Shown here one piece after another: positions 7,351 through 16,709 of a DNA stretch of 29,069 bases. The notes beneath the pieces are model-generated. The model saw only the letters and a program-made list of their open reading frames with translations, was not told the origin of the DNA and ran no database searches. Made by a program: the position numbers and the translations under genes. Source of the stretch: Actinomycetota bacterium (GTDB taxonomy: Bacteria; Actinomycetota; Thermoleophilia; RBG-16-64-13); the NCBI GenBank assembly GCA_003157225.1, contig PMIZ01000161.1, positions 1 through 29,069 on the forward strand. Reading direction: 5' to 3'. The number at the start of each line of letters is the position of its first letter. Positions within the stretch are counted from its first letter, which is position 1.

Positions 7351-8676
7351 TTACTGTTTCTGGGGCGAGCACGTGTACTGGTACTTGAACTGACCGCCCA
7401 CGACCTTCCACACGTAGTATCCGTTGTGGACGCCGACGTGGTCGTCCGCGGTGTAAGTGAACGTGCCTGTGGTGCCCTGCCAGTCCTTGGTCGCTTCGAT
7501 GGCGTCTCTGATCTTCGCGCGGTCGTCGCCGGCCGTGAGCATCGCGTTGTAGAGGATGTGGATGGCGTCATAGCCGAATCCCGCGAACATGTCGGGGGGC
7601 TGGTTGTACTTCGCGGTATAGCGAGCCGTCACATCCATCAACAACTGCTTGGCAGGATCGTCCGCGGGTATCTCGGCAGCGTTGATGATGCCCGCCGAGG
7701 GACCAATAACCCCTTCGAGCGCTTCAGGTCCCTGCATCTGCAGGGATACCGGCAGAGGGATCGAGGGCTCGCAGATGATCGGGAGAGTAAACCCGAGTCC
7801 CTTCAACCCCTTGCTGATGATCGGGAAGTGGACGACGTTCGACAGCAGGAGCAATGCGTCCGGCTTGGTGCTCTTCAGCTGATCGGCGATCTTCGTGATG
7901 ATAGGCGATACATCGGGGTCACCGTCGTTCCAGGTGTCCGGCATCACGACGAGCTCTGGCTGCCCACCATTTGCTTTGATGAGGTCTTGCAGGACGGGAA
8001 TATGATCGACCGAGGTGGGCAGACTGTCGGCGATGGTGAGAATCTTCTTGTAGCCCTCCTTCTGGAAGAGCTCCATGAAGCACTGGGCGTTGTAGGGTAT
8101 CGACTGACCAACGCTGAACGACCACTTCATCTTCATGCCCAGGTCGGTCATGGTCGGCGCCATGTAGATGATCTCAGGTACTTGGGCCTTCTCGGTGATC
8201 TCCTTCACTGCCGGTACGCCATAGGGAATGAAGGGGCCGAGTACGGCTGCTACCTTAGTCTGTTCGATGAGCTTCGTCGCGGCGCTGGTGGCCTTCTGCA
8301 GGTCGGAGCCGTCATCTTCGATGGATAGCGCGATTGGGCGCCCGTTGACGCCACCGGCAGCGTTGATCGCCTCGACTTCCAGCTGAATCGCGTTGAGGGT
8401 GCTCGCAGATGGAGAGGCCGCCGCACCGGTCAGCGAGATGATGACGCCGACCTTGATCGGCTCACCGGTGGCCGGTCCAGCGGCGGATGTCGGGGTTGCT
8501 CCTCCTGTCGTGGGTGTCACGCTGGTCGGCGTGCTTCCCGTTGTGGGTGGCGCGGCCGTAGTTGCTGTAGACGCCTGTGTGGTCGTGGTCGCGTTGCTGC
8601 CGCAGCCGGCCAGCAAGGCCGTCAACAGCAGCAGTAGCACCACAACGACGATAGCTGTCCCCCTACCCCTTTGCAT
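7351..8676 (-). CDS. branched-chain-type ABC transporter substrate-binding lipoprotein
   Basis: A 441-residue extracytoplasmic binding protein of the LivJ/LivK (Peripla_BP_6) family. It has an N-terminal signal with a hydrophobic stretch ending in the lipobox Leu-Leu-Ala-Gly-Cys25, so it should be anchored outside the membrane by a lipidated cysteine. Residues 26-72 are a low-complexity Thr/Ala/Pro/Ser linker, common in high-GC Gram-positive lipoproteins. The binding fold begins at about 74 (IKVGVIISLTGAAA, EAINAAGGVNGRPIAL) and continues through GFGYDAIHILYNAM. AAGGAGGAG precedes the ATG. Genes for the permeases and ATPases lie just upstream. Relatives bind amino acids, amides, urea or aromatic acids; cluster context favours an aromatic or carboxylate ligand, by inference. 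Confidence 0.93.
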   Translation of the reverse strand: MQRGRGTAIVVVVLLLLLTALLAGCGSNATTTTQASTATTAAPPTTGSTPTSVTPTTGGATPTSAAGPATGEPIKVGVIISLTGAAASPSASTLNAIQLEVEAINAAGGVNGRPIALSIEDDGSDLQKATSAATKLIEQTKVAAVLGPFIPYGVPAVKEITEKAQVPEIIYMAPTMTDLGMKMKWSFSVGQSIPYNAQCFMELFQKEGYKKILTIADSLPTSVDHIPVLQDLIKANGGQPELVVMPDTWNDGDPDVSPIITKIADQLKSTKPDALLLLSNVVHFPIISKGLKGLGFTLPIICEPSIPLPVSLQMQGPEALEGVIGPSAGIINAAEIPADDPAKQLLMDVTARYTAKYNQPPDMFAGFGYDAIHILYNAMLTAGDDRAKIRDAIEATKDWQGTTGTFTYTADDHVGVHNGYYVWKVVGGQFKYQYTCSPQKQ

Positions 8677-8732
8677 AACTCCTCCTTCTGTCGTCGCCTG
8701 TCCTGGTTATCTTCCGCCCGAGGGCAGTCACC

Positions 8733-11387
8733 CTAGCTTTGGCCCAGGTAGCACTCGCGCACCGCATCCTGTTCGCGGAGCTCGGTCGCCACCCCGGAAA
8801 GGACCACCGAACCGGTCTGGAGTACGACAGCTCTATGAGCTATCGCCAGAGCCATCTCAGCATTCTGCTCGACCATCAGGATTGTGATCCCTTGCTGATT
8901 GAGCTTGGCCAGGGCCTCGAAGATATGCTCGACAAGCAGAGGAGCAAGGCCCATGGACGGCTCATCAAGCAGGAGAAGCCGAGGTTTGCCCATGAGCGCC
9001 CGCCCGATGGCCACCATCTGCTGCTCGCCGCCCGAAAGCGTGCCACAGGTTTGCCGTCGCCGCTCGGCAAGCTGCGGGAAGAGGCTGTATACGAAGGCAA
9101 GGTCCGGCGAAGAACGCCGCCGTGGCCCAGGCGAGGGGAGCAAAAGATTGTCCTCCACGGTGAGCGTGGGGAACAACCGCCGCCCCTCCGGCACATGACA
9201 CACCCCGCGTGCCACGATCCTGGCCGGAGGCAGCCGAGTTATTTCTGCGCCCTCGAAGTGGATGTGCCCGGCATCCGGCTTCAAGATCCCCGAAATGGTG
9301 TGCAGCAACGTGCTCTTGCCGGCCCCATTCGCGCCCAACACGGCCACGATCTCGCCTTCGGGTACTTCGAGCGAGACTCGGTGCAGAGCCTTTATGGAGC
9401 CGTACGAGGTCTCGACGCCTTCGACCTTGAGAAGCGCGGGCTTTTCCTGCTGCAGTAGCTCTCGAGTCAGACACAGATCGCGCTCACCCCGGTCCACGCC
9501 CAGATATGCCTCTATGACGGCCGGGTCCTGGCGGACGATGGCCGGCTCGCCCGACGCGATCAGGTTACCGTGGTCGAGCACGTGCACGACATCTGAAACG
9601 CCCATTACGAGCTCGATGTCGTGCTCGACGAGCAGCACGCTGATACCCGCGTCCCGCAAACGCGAGATGCGACCGACCAGATATGCGCGTTCGGCCGGGT
9701 TCATCCCGGCGGCCGGTTCGTCGAGCAGCAGCAGGCGCGGCCTGGTCGCAAGCGCCCGGGCGATCTCCACCAAGCGCTGTTGCCCGTACGGCAGGCTCGA
9801 CGCAGGCTTGTCTGCAGATTCAGCAAGGTCCACCATCTCCAGAGCCTGCAGCGCACCAGCTCTCGACTGCGCTTCTTCCTTGCGCTGCGAACGCAGTCCG
9901 AGGCCGCAGGCCAGCATGCGGGCCCGCTCATGTCGGTGGCAGCCTACGAGCACGTTCTCAAGGACGGACATGTTCTGGAAGATGCGTAGGTTCTGGAACG
10001 TCCTTGCCATGCCGAGCCGGGCCACGTCGGCCGCGGACAGCTTCTTGACGTCGGTCCCTGCAAAGCGCATCTCGCCGGCAGTCGGCTTCTGTAGCCGGCT
10101 GAACACGTTGAACAAAGTGGTCTTGCCCGCTCCATTCGGACCGATGATTGCCGTGACGTCGCCTTCCGCGGCGCTCAGCGACACCTTTCTTAGCGCCTGC
10201 AGGCCGCCAAAATCGACGCTCCCTCCGCTGATGGTGAGAATGGGCTCGCCGCGCGGCCTCTCGGCCCGGGGCTGTTCGGTGCACTCAGCTGGCTGTACGG
10301 CGAGTCGCCCCTCCGTCGCCAACTGTGCCTGGGGAGTAGTTTCCAGCACCTCAGCAGGCGCGCGAGCACCGATGACCCTGTGGACGAGCGCCATGAAGCG
10401 CGGACCCCAGCGGAGCGCCGTCATCCCAGTAGGCAAGAAAAGGAGAAGAAGCACCAGGATGACAGCATAGATCAGCCCGCTGTACTGCTGCGTGCCCGAA
10501 AAGCCGTGCACGACCCAGGTCATGACAACGGCGCCAACAAGCCCGCCCCAGAGGCTCTCCGCGCCGCCGAGCAACATCATGATGATGGGCAAGACAGCAC
10601 CGGCGAAGGAGAAGGTCTCCGGGCTGATGGCGCCGGTAACGAAACCCAAGAGCGAGCCGGCGAGCCCGCAGTACGCAGCGCTAACGACAAACGCGAGCAT
10701 CTTCCAGTTTGCCGTCCGCACGCCCAGGGTGGACGCGGCGATCTCGCTTGCAGCCACCGCCCGGAACGACCGTCCAGTCCTATGCCGAAGCGCTCTGTCG
10801 GTGAAGATAAGGAGCGGCAGCAGGCAGATCCAGACTAGGTAGTACTCGCGCCGGTAGCTGTCGAGGGCAAATCCGAAGAGGTTGAGCGACGGAATCGAGG
10901 GTACGCCGTTGACGCCCCCCGTCAGCGAGCGGAGTTGAATCACGATAGTGAGGAAGATCTGCCCGAGCCCTATCGTGGCGAGCGCCAGATAGAAGTAGCG
11001 GAGCCGAAGCACCGCTCGGCCGATGATCAGAGCGACTACCGCGCTTGCCGCGGGCCCAACGAAGAGCGCGACCAAAGTGGGGGTGCTGGTCTTCGCGACA
11101 AGCAGGGAGGTCGCGTAAGCCCCGATCGCGTAGAAGCAGGAATGGCCGAAAGAAAGCTGGCCGGCGTGGCCAATCACCAGACAGACACTCAAGGTCAGGA
11201 GCCCATAGATCCCAGCCGTGGTCATGACACTCAAGCCGTATCCATTGTTCTGGATGAACGGCCAGAGAAGCAACGCGAGGACGATAACGATCTTGACCGT
11301 TCGCGAAGGCCTTAGAGCCAGACGGCGCGCAAGGGGAACCCTGGGCGGGTGGCTCTCCCCGGTGGAAACCTCGATGGCCTTGGTCAT
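8733..11387 (-). CDS. LivM-LivG-LivF triple-fusion ABC transporter protein
   Basis: One uninterrupted 884-residue chain combines three subunits that are usually separate. Residues 30-335 are a LivM-type permease with many hydrophobic segments. Residues 381-630 are a LivG-type ATPase: Walker A GPNGAGKT at 416-423, signature LPYGQQ at 532-537, Walker B LLLLDEP at 552-558 and a LivG-type VEHDIELVM. Residues 650-884 are a LivF-type ATPase: Walker A GANGAGKST at 685-693, LSGGEQQ at 784-790, LLLLDEP at 804-810 and MVEQNAEMAL. A Pro/Ala/Glu-rich linker (about 340-380) joins permease to ATPases. Both ATP sites look intact. The start overlaps the livH stop as ATGA. With LivH and the lipoprotein it makes a complete HAAT-family importer. 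Confidence 0.93.
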   Translation of the reverse strand: MTKAIEVSTGESHPPRVPLARRLALRPSRTVKIVIVLALLLWPFIQNNGYGLSVMTTAGIYGLLTLSVCLVIGHAGQLSFGHSCFYAIGAYATSLLVAKTSTPTLVALFVGPAASAVVALIIGRAVLRLRYFYLALATIGLGQIFLTIVIQLRSLTGGVNGVPSIPSLNLFGFALDSYRREYYLVWICLLPLLIFTDRALRHRTGRSFRAVAASEIAASTLGVRTANWKMLAFVVSAAYCGLAGSLLGFVTGAISPETFSFAGAVLPIIMMLLGGAESLWGGLVGAVVMTWVVHGFSGTQQYSGLIYAVILVLLLLFLPTGMTALRWGPRFMALVHRVIGARAPAEVLETTPQAQLATEGRLAVQPAECTEQPRAERPRGEPILTISGGSVDFGGLQALRKVSLSAAEGDVTAIIGPNGAGKTTLFNVFSRLQKPTAGEMRFAGTDVKKLSAADVARLGMARTFQNLRIFQNMSVLENVLVGCHRHERARMLACGLGLRSQRKEEAQSRAGALQALEMVDLAESADKPASSLPYGQQRLVEIARALATRPRLLLLDEPAAGMNPAERAYLVGRISRLRDAGISVLLVEHDIELVMGVSDVVHVLDHGNLIASGEPAIVRQDPAVIEAYLGVDRGERDLCLTRELLQQEKPALLKVEGVETSYGSIKALHRVSLEVPEGEIVAVLGANGAGKSTLLHTISGILKPDAGHIHFEGAEITRLPPARIVARGVCHVPEGRRLFPTLTVEDNLLLPSPGPRRRSSPDLAFVYSLFPQLAERRRQTCGTLSGGEQQMVAIGRALMGKPRLLLLDEPSMGLAPLLVEHIFEALAKLNQQGITILMVEQNAEMALAIAHRAVVLQTGSVVLSGVATELREQDAVRECYLGQS

Positions 11388-12259
11388 CTGCCCCCTTCCT
11401 CGATGGTTCGCCCGAGAATCCCTGTCGGGCGAAAGTAGAGGATCAGCAGAAGGAGCACGAAAGCGACCGCACTCTTGTAACCGGCCGGGAACGCACCAGT
11501 GGCCAAGGATTCACAGATGCCGAGCACGAGTCCGCCCACGACGGCACCCGAGGTCGAGCCCCAGCCGCCCAAGATCGCCGCAACGAACCCATCGAGCCCG
11601 AACACTGCTCCCGAGGCGTAGCTTATGGGCATGAGCGAACCGGTGCAGATACCGGCGATGGCGCCAATCGCGGCGCTTATGGCGAAGGCGAGCAGAACCA
11701 TGCGGTTGGTGTAGATGCCGCTCAGGCTGGCCGCAGTCGGGTCGCTGGCCGTCGCGGTCATCTTCTTGCCGGTCCAGGTGTGGTTGGTGAACAGGTAGAG
11801 AACGACCAGCAGGACAACCGTCACACCGATGATCCATAACCCCTGAATGGTAAGGGCGACACCTCCAACCCACACCGACCCACCACCGGTGAAGGCAGGG
11901 ATGCTTCTCGGGTATCCGCCCCATTTGATGAGGATCAGATTCTCAAAAATCAGGCTGGCTCCGATCGTCGCGAGGATCATGGCCACGAGCGAAGCCTTCA
12001 TGATCGGCGCGATGATCAGACGGTACATCACTAGACTGATGACGATGATGGTGATGATCGCGAGCACAGCCGAGACGGCGAAGGGCATCTTCCAGTCGGT
12101 GAAGTAGAGGAAGGTCGTGTAGGAGCCGAGCATGACGAAGGACCCTTGGGCGAAGTTCACAACCCGCGACGTCCGGTAGATAGTGACATATCCGAGGGCG
12201 ATCAGGCCGTAGATCGAGCCGGTGATGATGCCTCCGACGAGAAGCTGCAGCCACTTCAT
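11384..12259 (-). CDS. LivH-type ABC transporter permease
   Basis: A 291-residue integral membrane permease of the branched-chain amino acid (HAAT) family. Typical LivH features are the opening QLLVGGIITGSIYGLIALGYVTIYRTSRVVNFAQG, the central KKMTATASDPTAASLSGI loop thought to contact the ATPase, and the glycine-rich AAILGGWGSTSGAVVGG segment before the last helices and ILYFRPTGILG. The start at 12259 follows GGGAGTG; an in-frame ATG fifteen codons upstream has no ribosome-binding site. It should pair with the LivM part of the following fusion protein to form the channel. Translation is coupled to that gene through an ATGA overlap. Confidence 0.92.
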   Translation of the reverse strand: MKWLQLLVGGIITGSIYGLIALGYVTIYRTSRVVNFAQGSFVMLGSYTTFLYFTDWKMPFAVSAVLAIITIIVISLVMYRLIIAPIMKASLVAMILATIGASLIFENLILIKWGGYPRSIPAFTGGGSVWVGGVALTIQGLWIIGVTVVLLVVLYLFTNHTWTGKKMTATASDPTAASLSGIYTNRMVLLAFAISAAIGAIAGICTGSLMPISYASGAVFGLDGFVAAILGGWGSTSGAVVGGLVLGICESLATGAFPAGYKSAVAFVLLLLILYFRPTGILGRTIEEGGR

Positions 12260-12330
12260 CCGACACTCCCACGTCTCTTGAATCGCGATCGGAAGTAGCA
12301 CCAAATCGCAGAAGAACAGCGAGCGCTACA

Positions 12331-13632
12331 CTACACAGAATCAGGTGTGCAGTCAATGAGTGGAGTGGACGAGTTGTCCACATGCTGAGAAACGGCCTCT
12401 TGCAGACCATAGATGCGTTCGGAGTTCCCGCGCAGGATCTGATGTGCCATGGTCAGCGCCTGGTCTTCCGTCAGCAGTGACTCCTCGACCATATCGCGCA
12501 GAACCGCGCACAAATCCTCGCGGAAAGTGAGCGCAGAAATCCACAGCTTGAATGGGCTGGTGGCGTCGCTTCCGTAGACCAACTGCGGAGCGATACCCCA
12601 TTCCAGCCACTCCCTGAGAACATTCTTCAGTGACTGGGCCCCCGGCGTGGGATGGTCCATCCACATAATAGAAGTGTCGAGGTAAAGAGGCCGCGGACGC
12701 TGGCCGAAGCTCGCCACCATGAAACCCGCTTCGTGGCAGTAGGGAAAGCCGCCGTGGAGCATCACCATGGTGCATCGGTTGGTGTCGGCGTGCCAGACGA
12801 GCTTGTCGAGCAGGGTCGGGTTGTTCCCACGCATGAAGCCTTCTTGGCCGCCGGCTCCGGTATGCATCTGGAAGGGGAGGCCAACCCTGCCACACTCCCA
12901 CATCACCTTGATCTGCAGGTAGTCCTGGAGCCGCTTGTACCGGGCCGGGCTGTTGTCTTTGGAGTCGTAGATCTCGCGAGCCTCGTCTTCTCCCACCACC
13001 TCGAAATCAAGGCCTCTCCAGTAGCCGCAGGAAGACTTAAGCGCGATGACCCCCTGCTCCTTGAGCCGTTCAACGACAGCGGCTATGAATCTCAGGTAGT
13101 CATCAAACGAGGTGGGATGCCAATCCAGGTCCTTCTTCAGGTTCTCAGTGGCGATCTGGGCCAGCTTGATGAAGTTCTCGGATTTCATGAGAGGCTTCAT
13201 CAGGGCAGTGTTATCCAAGGGAATGATGAGCCCATCGGTGAATGCGACCAACCGGAACCGCTCTGGATCGAGCCCCGGGGGTAGGATGGGTCTGCTCAGA
13301 CCGAGTTCACCGATCAACTCTATCCCGGCCAAGTCCATCACCCGGTGGTATAGCGCGGGCTCATCGGCCTTCGACGCGTTGTAGGCGTCTTGCAGTTGAG
13401 CCTTGTTCTCATCGGTGACGGCCGAGTCGGCAAAGTCATACAGCTCGCGAAACATAGGGATCAGCTTGCTGGTCTTGCCGAGAGAGGTGTGGGGTTTGGG
13501 AAGGTCAAGCCCGTGGATCTCGGGCGGGAATGGCGGCGCCTGGCCGAGCGCGTCGTTCCAGTAGAAAGGATCCATGATGTGTGCGTGGTGGTCGATTATC
13601 TTGATGGCATTGATCTCAGCTTTCAGGTCCAT
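12331..13632 (-). CDS. amidohydrolase-2 family metal-dependent hydrolase/decarboxylase
   Basis: A 433-residue TIM-barrel amidohydrolase. Metal-site residues are in place: DHHAHI (His16-x-His18), Lys199 in IALKSS, His257 in FQMHTGAGG, His293 in MLHGGFPYC and Asp356 in VYGSDATSP. The family contains hydrolases and decarboxylases of aromatic and related acids, and this long form also resembles the N-terminal part of FluG-like proteins and uronate isomerases. Its start overlaps the end of the large flavoprotein gene by ten bases, with GGGAG ahead of the ATG. A broken paralogue lies at 1876-2021. The reaction cannot be fixed from sequence; a role on an aromatic carboxylate fits the neighbourhood. 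Confidence 0.85.
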   Translation of the reverse strand: MDLKAEINAIKIIDHHAHIMDPFYWNDALGQAPPFPPEIHGLDLPKPHTSLGKTSKLIPMFRELYDFADSAVTDENKAQLQDAYNASKADEPALYHRVMDLAGIELIGELGLSRPILPPGLDPERFRLVAFTDGLIIPLDNTALMKPLMKSENFIKLAQIATENLKKDLDWHPTSFDDYLRFIAAVVERLKEQGVIALKSSCGYWRGLDFEVVGEDEAREIYDSKDNSPARYKRLQDYLQIKVMWECGRVGLPFQMHTGAGGQEGFMRGNNPTLLDKLVWHADTNRCTMVMLHGGFPYCHEAGFMVASFGQRPRPLYLDTSIMWMDHPTPGAQSLKNVLREWLEWGIAPQLVYGSDATSPFKLWISALTFREDLCAVLRDMVEESLLTEDQALTMAHQILRGNSERIYGLQEAVSQHVDNSSTPLIDCTPDSV

Positions 13633-16600
13633 GGCGCGCTCCCTCGCTCGGATGGTGTTCCTGATTCTTCCATTGCATACCGGGCCGCCGATTCTCCGGC
13701 GGTGCGGCCCGAGTTGATGGCAAAACCGAACGTGCTGCCCGGCAAGAGGACGTTATAGGTCTCGCACTCCCAGCCCCCAGTGTCGTTTCCTGCGGCATAG
13801 AGGCCCGGTATGGGAATCTCCTGGGCGCCAAGGACCTCCATGCGCTCGTTGATCCTGACGCCCCCCATCGTGGTGAGAAGCACGATGTTGCATCTGAGTG
13901 CGTAGTAGGGGGGAGTACGCAAGGCCTGGAGATAGATCCGCTCCTTGGCGAAGACAGGGTCGTGACCGTCGTCGCAGAATGCGTTGTACTCCTGCACTGT
14001 TGCCCGAAGCACCTGCGGATCGGTCCCCATCCAGCGGGCGATGTCCTCGAGACTCTCCGAAACCCTCACGAGAGGCGTGCCCTGCCGAACAGGTGCGCCG
14101 TACACCGCCTGAGTCGGGCAGTTCACCTCGCAGGCCCGGCAGTACTTGCAGTCGGCCATGGTGACAACTGGCCGACTCCCGCACGTCATGCATCTCTCCG
14201 ACTCCATCTTCGCCATGACGTCGTCAAAGCCGAGCTTCACTTCTCCGAAATCGGCGATCGTCTCGGTCACCGGGCGGGCGGGCGTTTCGATCCTAGCCAT
14301 CGGGGTCATCCGTTCGCGCGGTGGGTTCTTCATCTTCTCCGGCGGGGCAGAGGCTCTATGTTCTCGGTCTTCTCCCCGGAGGTAGCGGTCGATGGATTGG
14401 GCCGCCCTCCTACCGTCGGCGATAGCCTTCACGACCGACGCTGTACCGCCAGTGGCGTCGCCCCCGGCGAAGACAGCCTTCCGCCTCGTTTCCAGGGTAC
14501 CACTGTCGATTGTGACCGTCCCGTCGGTCCCGATCATCATTGGGTCGGGTACCAACGACGGAGTGACGGCCTGTCCGATAGCGAACACGACGGTGTCCGC
14601 CTCGAGCCTCATGGTGCTCGCTTCGTCGTAGGAAGGATTGAAGCAGCCCTCTGGGTCGGTCGCGCTGGCGCAACGGATGAGCTCGACACCGACCACCCGG
14701 CCGGCGTCCCCGAGGACGCGCTTCGGCCCCCAGCCTTCGTGGATGGCCACGCCCTCTGCTACCGCCTGGGCTATCTCTTCCTCGAGCGCGGGAACCTCAG
14801 GCCCGCTCTCAAGGCATACCATGCTCACTTCCTCCACCCCTAGCCGCAGCGCGACGAGCGCCACGTCCGCGGCCACGTTGCCTCCGCCGATCACGACCAC
14901 CTTGCTGCCGATCTCGACCCGCTGTCCGAGGTTCAGGCTTCGCAGGAGGTCGAGGCCCCAGTGCACGCCCGCGAGCTCGATGCCATCGATGTCTATCCTC
15001 TTGCTCGACTGCGCGCCCCCGGCAAAGAAGATGGCGCCGAACTCCTGCTCGAGAGCATCCAGGGCGACGTCCCGACCGACCGCCTTGCCCAGGCGGAACT
15101 CGACGCCCATATTCCTGATGTAGCTGATCTGCTCATCAAGAATGTCGCGCGGCAGGCGATGCTCGGGAATACCCATCCTTAGCATGCCACCCGGCAAGGC
15201 CTCTGCTTCGAACACCGTCACCGGATAGCCCAGCCGTGCGAGGAAGTAGCTGCAGGAGAGACCGGCGGGCCCGGAGCCGATCACGGCTATCTTGGTCTCG
15301 CACTTCCGAGCCGCGGGCGTGGCCGTCCACCCGCGTCCGCTATCGGCCACGAACCGCTCGAGCGCGTTGATGTTGACCGGTTGATCCACCTCTTTGCGCG
15401 CGCATTGCGCTTCGCAGAAATGAGGACAGACACGGCCGGTCACGGCAGGAAGGGGTAGGGACTCCCGCAGAAGGGCGCTCGCCTCTTCCAGGAGGCCGTT
15501 CCGCAAGAGGTGGACATACGCGCGGACGTTGACCCCTGCCGGGCAGGCAGCGCTACAGGGTGAGATTCCTTGCCCAGCGGCATAAGAGGTTTCGAGCTGG
15601 ATGGCGGTGTCTGGACAGGAATCAGCGCAGACACCGCAACCATTGCACAGGTCCTGTTTCACCTGGGCGACCGGCATCAGGCCTTTCGCTGCCAACTCGA
15701 GATCGCCGGGCAGGCTGGGAACCGGGGAGGCGCCGCTTGGTCGCAGCGAACCTTGATACACCCGAACGAACCCATGCTCGACGATGCTGCTGACCATTTC
15801 CTGGTCGAGCAATACGTAGCACTGCTTGCCGGGCAGCCGCAGGATTGCGTTGATGCATTCGAAGTCTTCGAAGCAGGTCGCCTCATCGATGAAGCGTTCT
15901 CCTTTTTGACTGATCCAGATGGGGCCTGGCTCGCGGGCCAACACTCCCAACGATGAGATATTGCCGGGGAAGTTGGGACCGCTGCCTTGGACCCTCCCCA
16001 AGCCCTCAGTCGCCGCGCCGACGTCCGTCGTCATAGCAAGGCCGTCACCCATGTGCGGAAGTCCCGGCAGGGAGAAATCGTCGGTGTAGAAGTCGCAGTA
16101 CTTCCTCAGCAGTTCACGGTTCCCCGCGAAGCCTCCGGTCGCGACAATCACGCTCGCCGCCCCAATCTCGAACCGGGTGCCGTGCATGGATAACGCCACC
16201 CCGCGCGCCCTGCCCGATTCGTCGAGGAGGATCTGCTCCACAGCCGCATCGCAGAGGATACGGACGCCACGAACTCGACACTCCTCGAGGAGGGCCTGCA
16301 GTATTTCCGGGCCTCCCCCGTCAGGGTTGTGGAACACGCGATGTCGTTGCCGGCACGAAAAGGGCGGTATCGAGTTGAACCTGACGCCCTTCTCCTCCAG
16401 CCAGCGGACTGTGTCTCCCGACTTATCGATAAATGCGCGAACGACCTTGCCGTTGAGACCCCAATGGGCATAGTCCATCGCGAGCCGGAACATCTCATCC
16501 TTCCGGATGTCGATGCCGTTTCGTCTCTGGGCCGGGCTCTCCACGGCAAAGATGCCCTCTGCCCAAGCAGCGTTACCGCCGACGATCCGGCGCTTCTCGA

Positions 16601-16700
16601 CAACGACTACCCTGGCTCCCTCCTCGGCAGCCGCGGCAGCCGCGGCCAGCCCGGCGCCGCCTGCGCCCACCACCACAACGCCGGTATCGATCCGCGCCAC
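13623..16700 (-). CDS. nested multidomain flavoprotein: FRD-like fold split by ferredoxin-GltD-ferredoxin cassette
   Basis: About 1,025 residues (numbering from the TTG at 16703; the next codon, GTG 16700, is an equally good start). Residues 7-345 are the first part of a fumarate-reductase/flavocytochrome-c-type FAD_binding_2 fold (VVVVGAGGAGLAAA, then VIVATGGFAGN). Then come a [4Fe-4S] motif CNGCGVCADSCP at 353-364, the cysteine-rich GltD N-terminal domain (383-434), a GltD/NfnB-like FAD-NAD(P)H module (IAVIGSGPAGLS at 472; VVVIGGGNVAADVA at 602; FAGGDATGG at 745) and another Fe-S motif (838-862). Residues 885-1010 resume the FAD_binding_2 fold (YYALRCNIVLLTTMGGV, GLYAAGNDTGG). It probably carries electrons from NAD(P)H through Fe-S centres to a second flavin that reduces an unsaturated substrate, by inference. 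Confidence 0.88.
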   Translation of the reverse strand: MARIDTGVVVVGAGGAGLAAAAAAAEEGARVVVVEKRRIVGGNAAWAEGIFAVESPAQRRNGIDIRKDEMFRLAMDYAHWGLNGKVVRAFIDKSGDTVRWLEEKGVRFNSIPPFSCRQRHRVFHNPDGGGPEILQALLEECRVRGVRILCDAAVEQILLDESGRARGVALSMHGTRFEIGAASVIVATGGFAGNRELLRKYCDFYTDDFSLPGLPHMGDGLAMTTDVGAATEGLGRVQGSGPNFPGNISSLGVLAREPGPIWISQKGERFIDEATCFEDFECINAILRLPGKQCYVLLDQEMVSSIVEHGFVRVYQGSLRPSGASPVPSLPGDLELAAKGLMPVAQVKQDLCNGCGVCADSCPDTAIQLETSYAAGQGISPCSAACPAGVNVRAYVHLLRNGLLEEASALLRESLPLPAVTGRVCPHFCEAQCARKEVDQPVNINALERFVADSGRGWTATPAARKCETKIAVIGSGPAGLSCSYFLARLGYPVTVFEAEALPGGMLRMGIPEHRLPRDILDEQISYIRNMGVEFRLGKAVGRDVALDALEQEFGAIFFAGGAQSSKRIDIDGIELAGVHWGLDLLRSLNLGQRVEIGSKVVVIGGGNVAADVALVALRLGVEEVSMVCLESGPEVPALEEEIAQAVAEGVAIHEGWGPKRVLGDAGRVVGVELIRCASATDPEGCFNPSYDEASTMRLEADTVVFAIGQAVTPSLVPDPMMIGTDGTVTIDSGTLETRRKAVFAGGDATGGTASVVKAIADGRRAAQSIDRYLRGEDREHRASAPPEKMKNPPRERMTPMARIETPARPVTETIADFGEVKLGFDDVMAKMESERCMTCGSRPVVTMADCKYCRACEVNCPTQAVYGAPVRQGTPLVRVSESLEDIARWMGTDPQVLRATVQEYNAFCDDGHDPVFAKERIYLQALRTPPYYALRCNIVLLTTMGGVRINERMEVLGAQEIPIPGLYAAGNDTGGWECETYNVLLPGSTFGFAINSGRTAGESAARYAMEESGTPSERGSAPWT

Positions 16701-16709
16701 CAAGATCTC

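Noticed and set aside
9262..10470. 402-codon plus-strand frame inside the LivMGF gene
   Set aside because: Ser/Arg/Pro-rich antisense product with no recognisable domain; the minus-strand frame has both complete ATPase motif sets.
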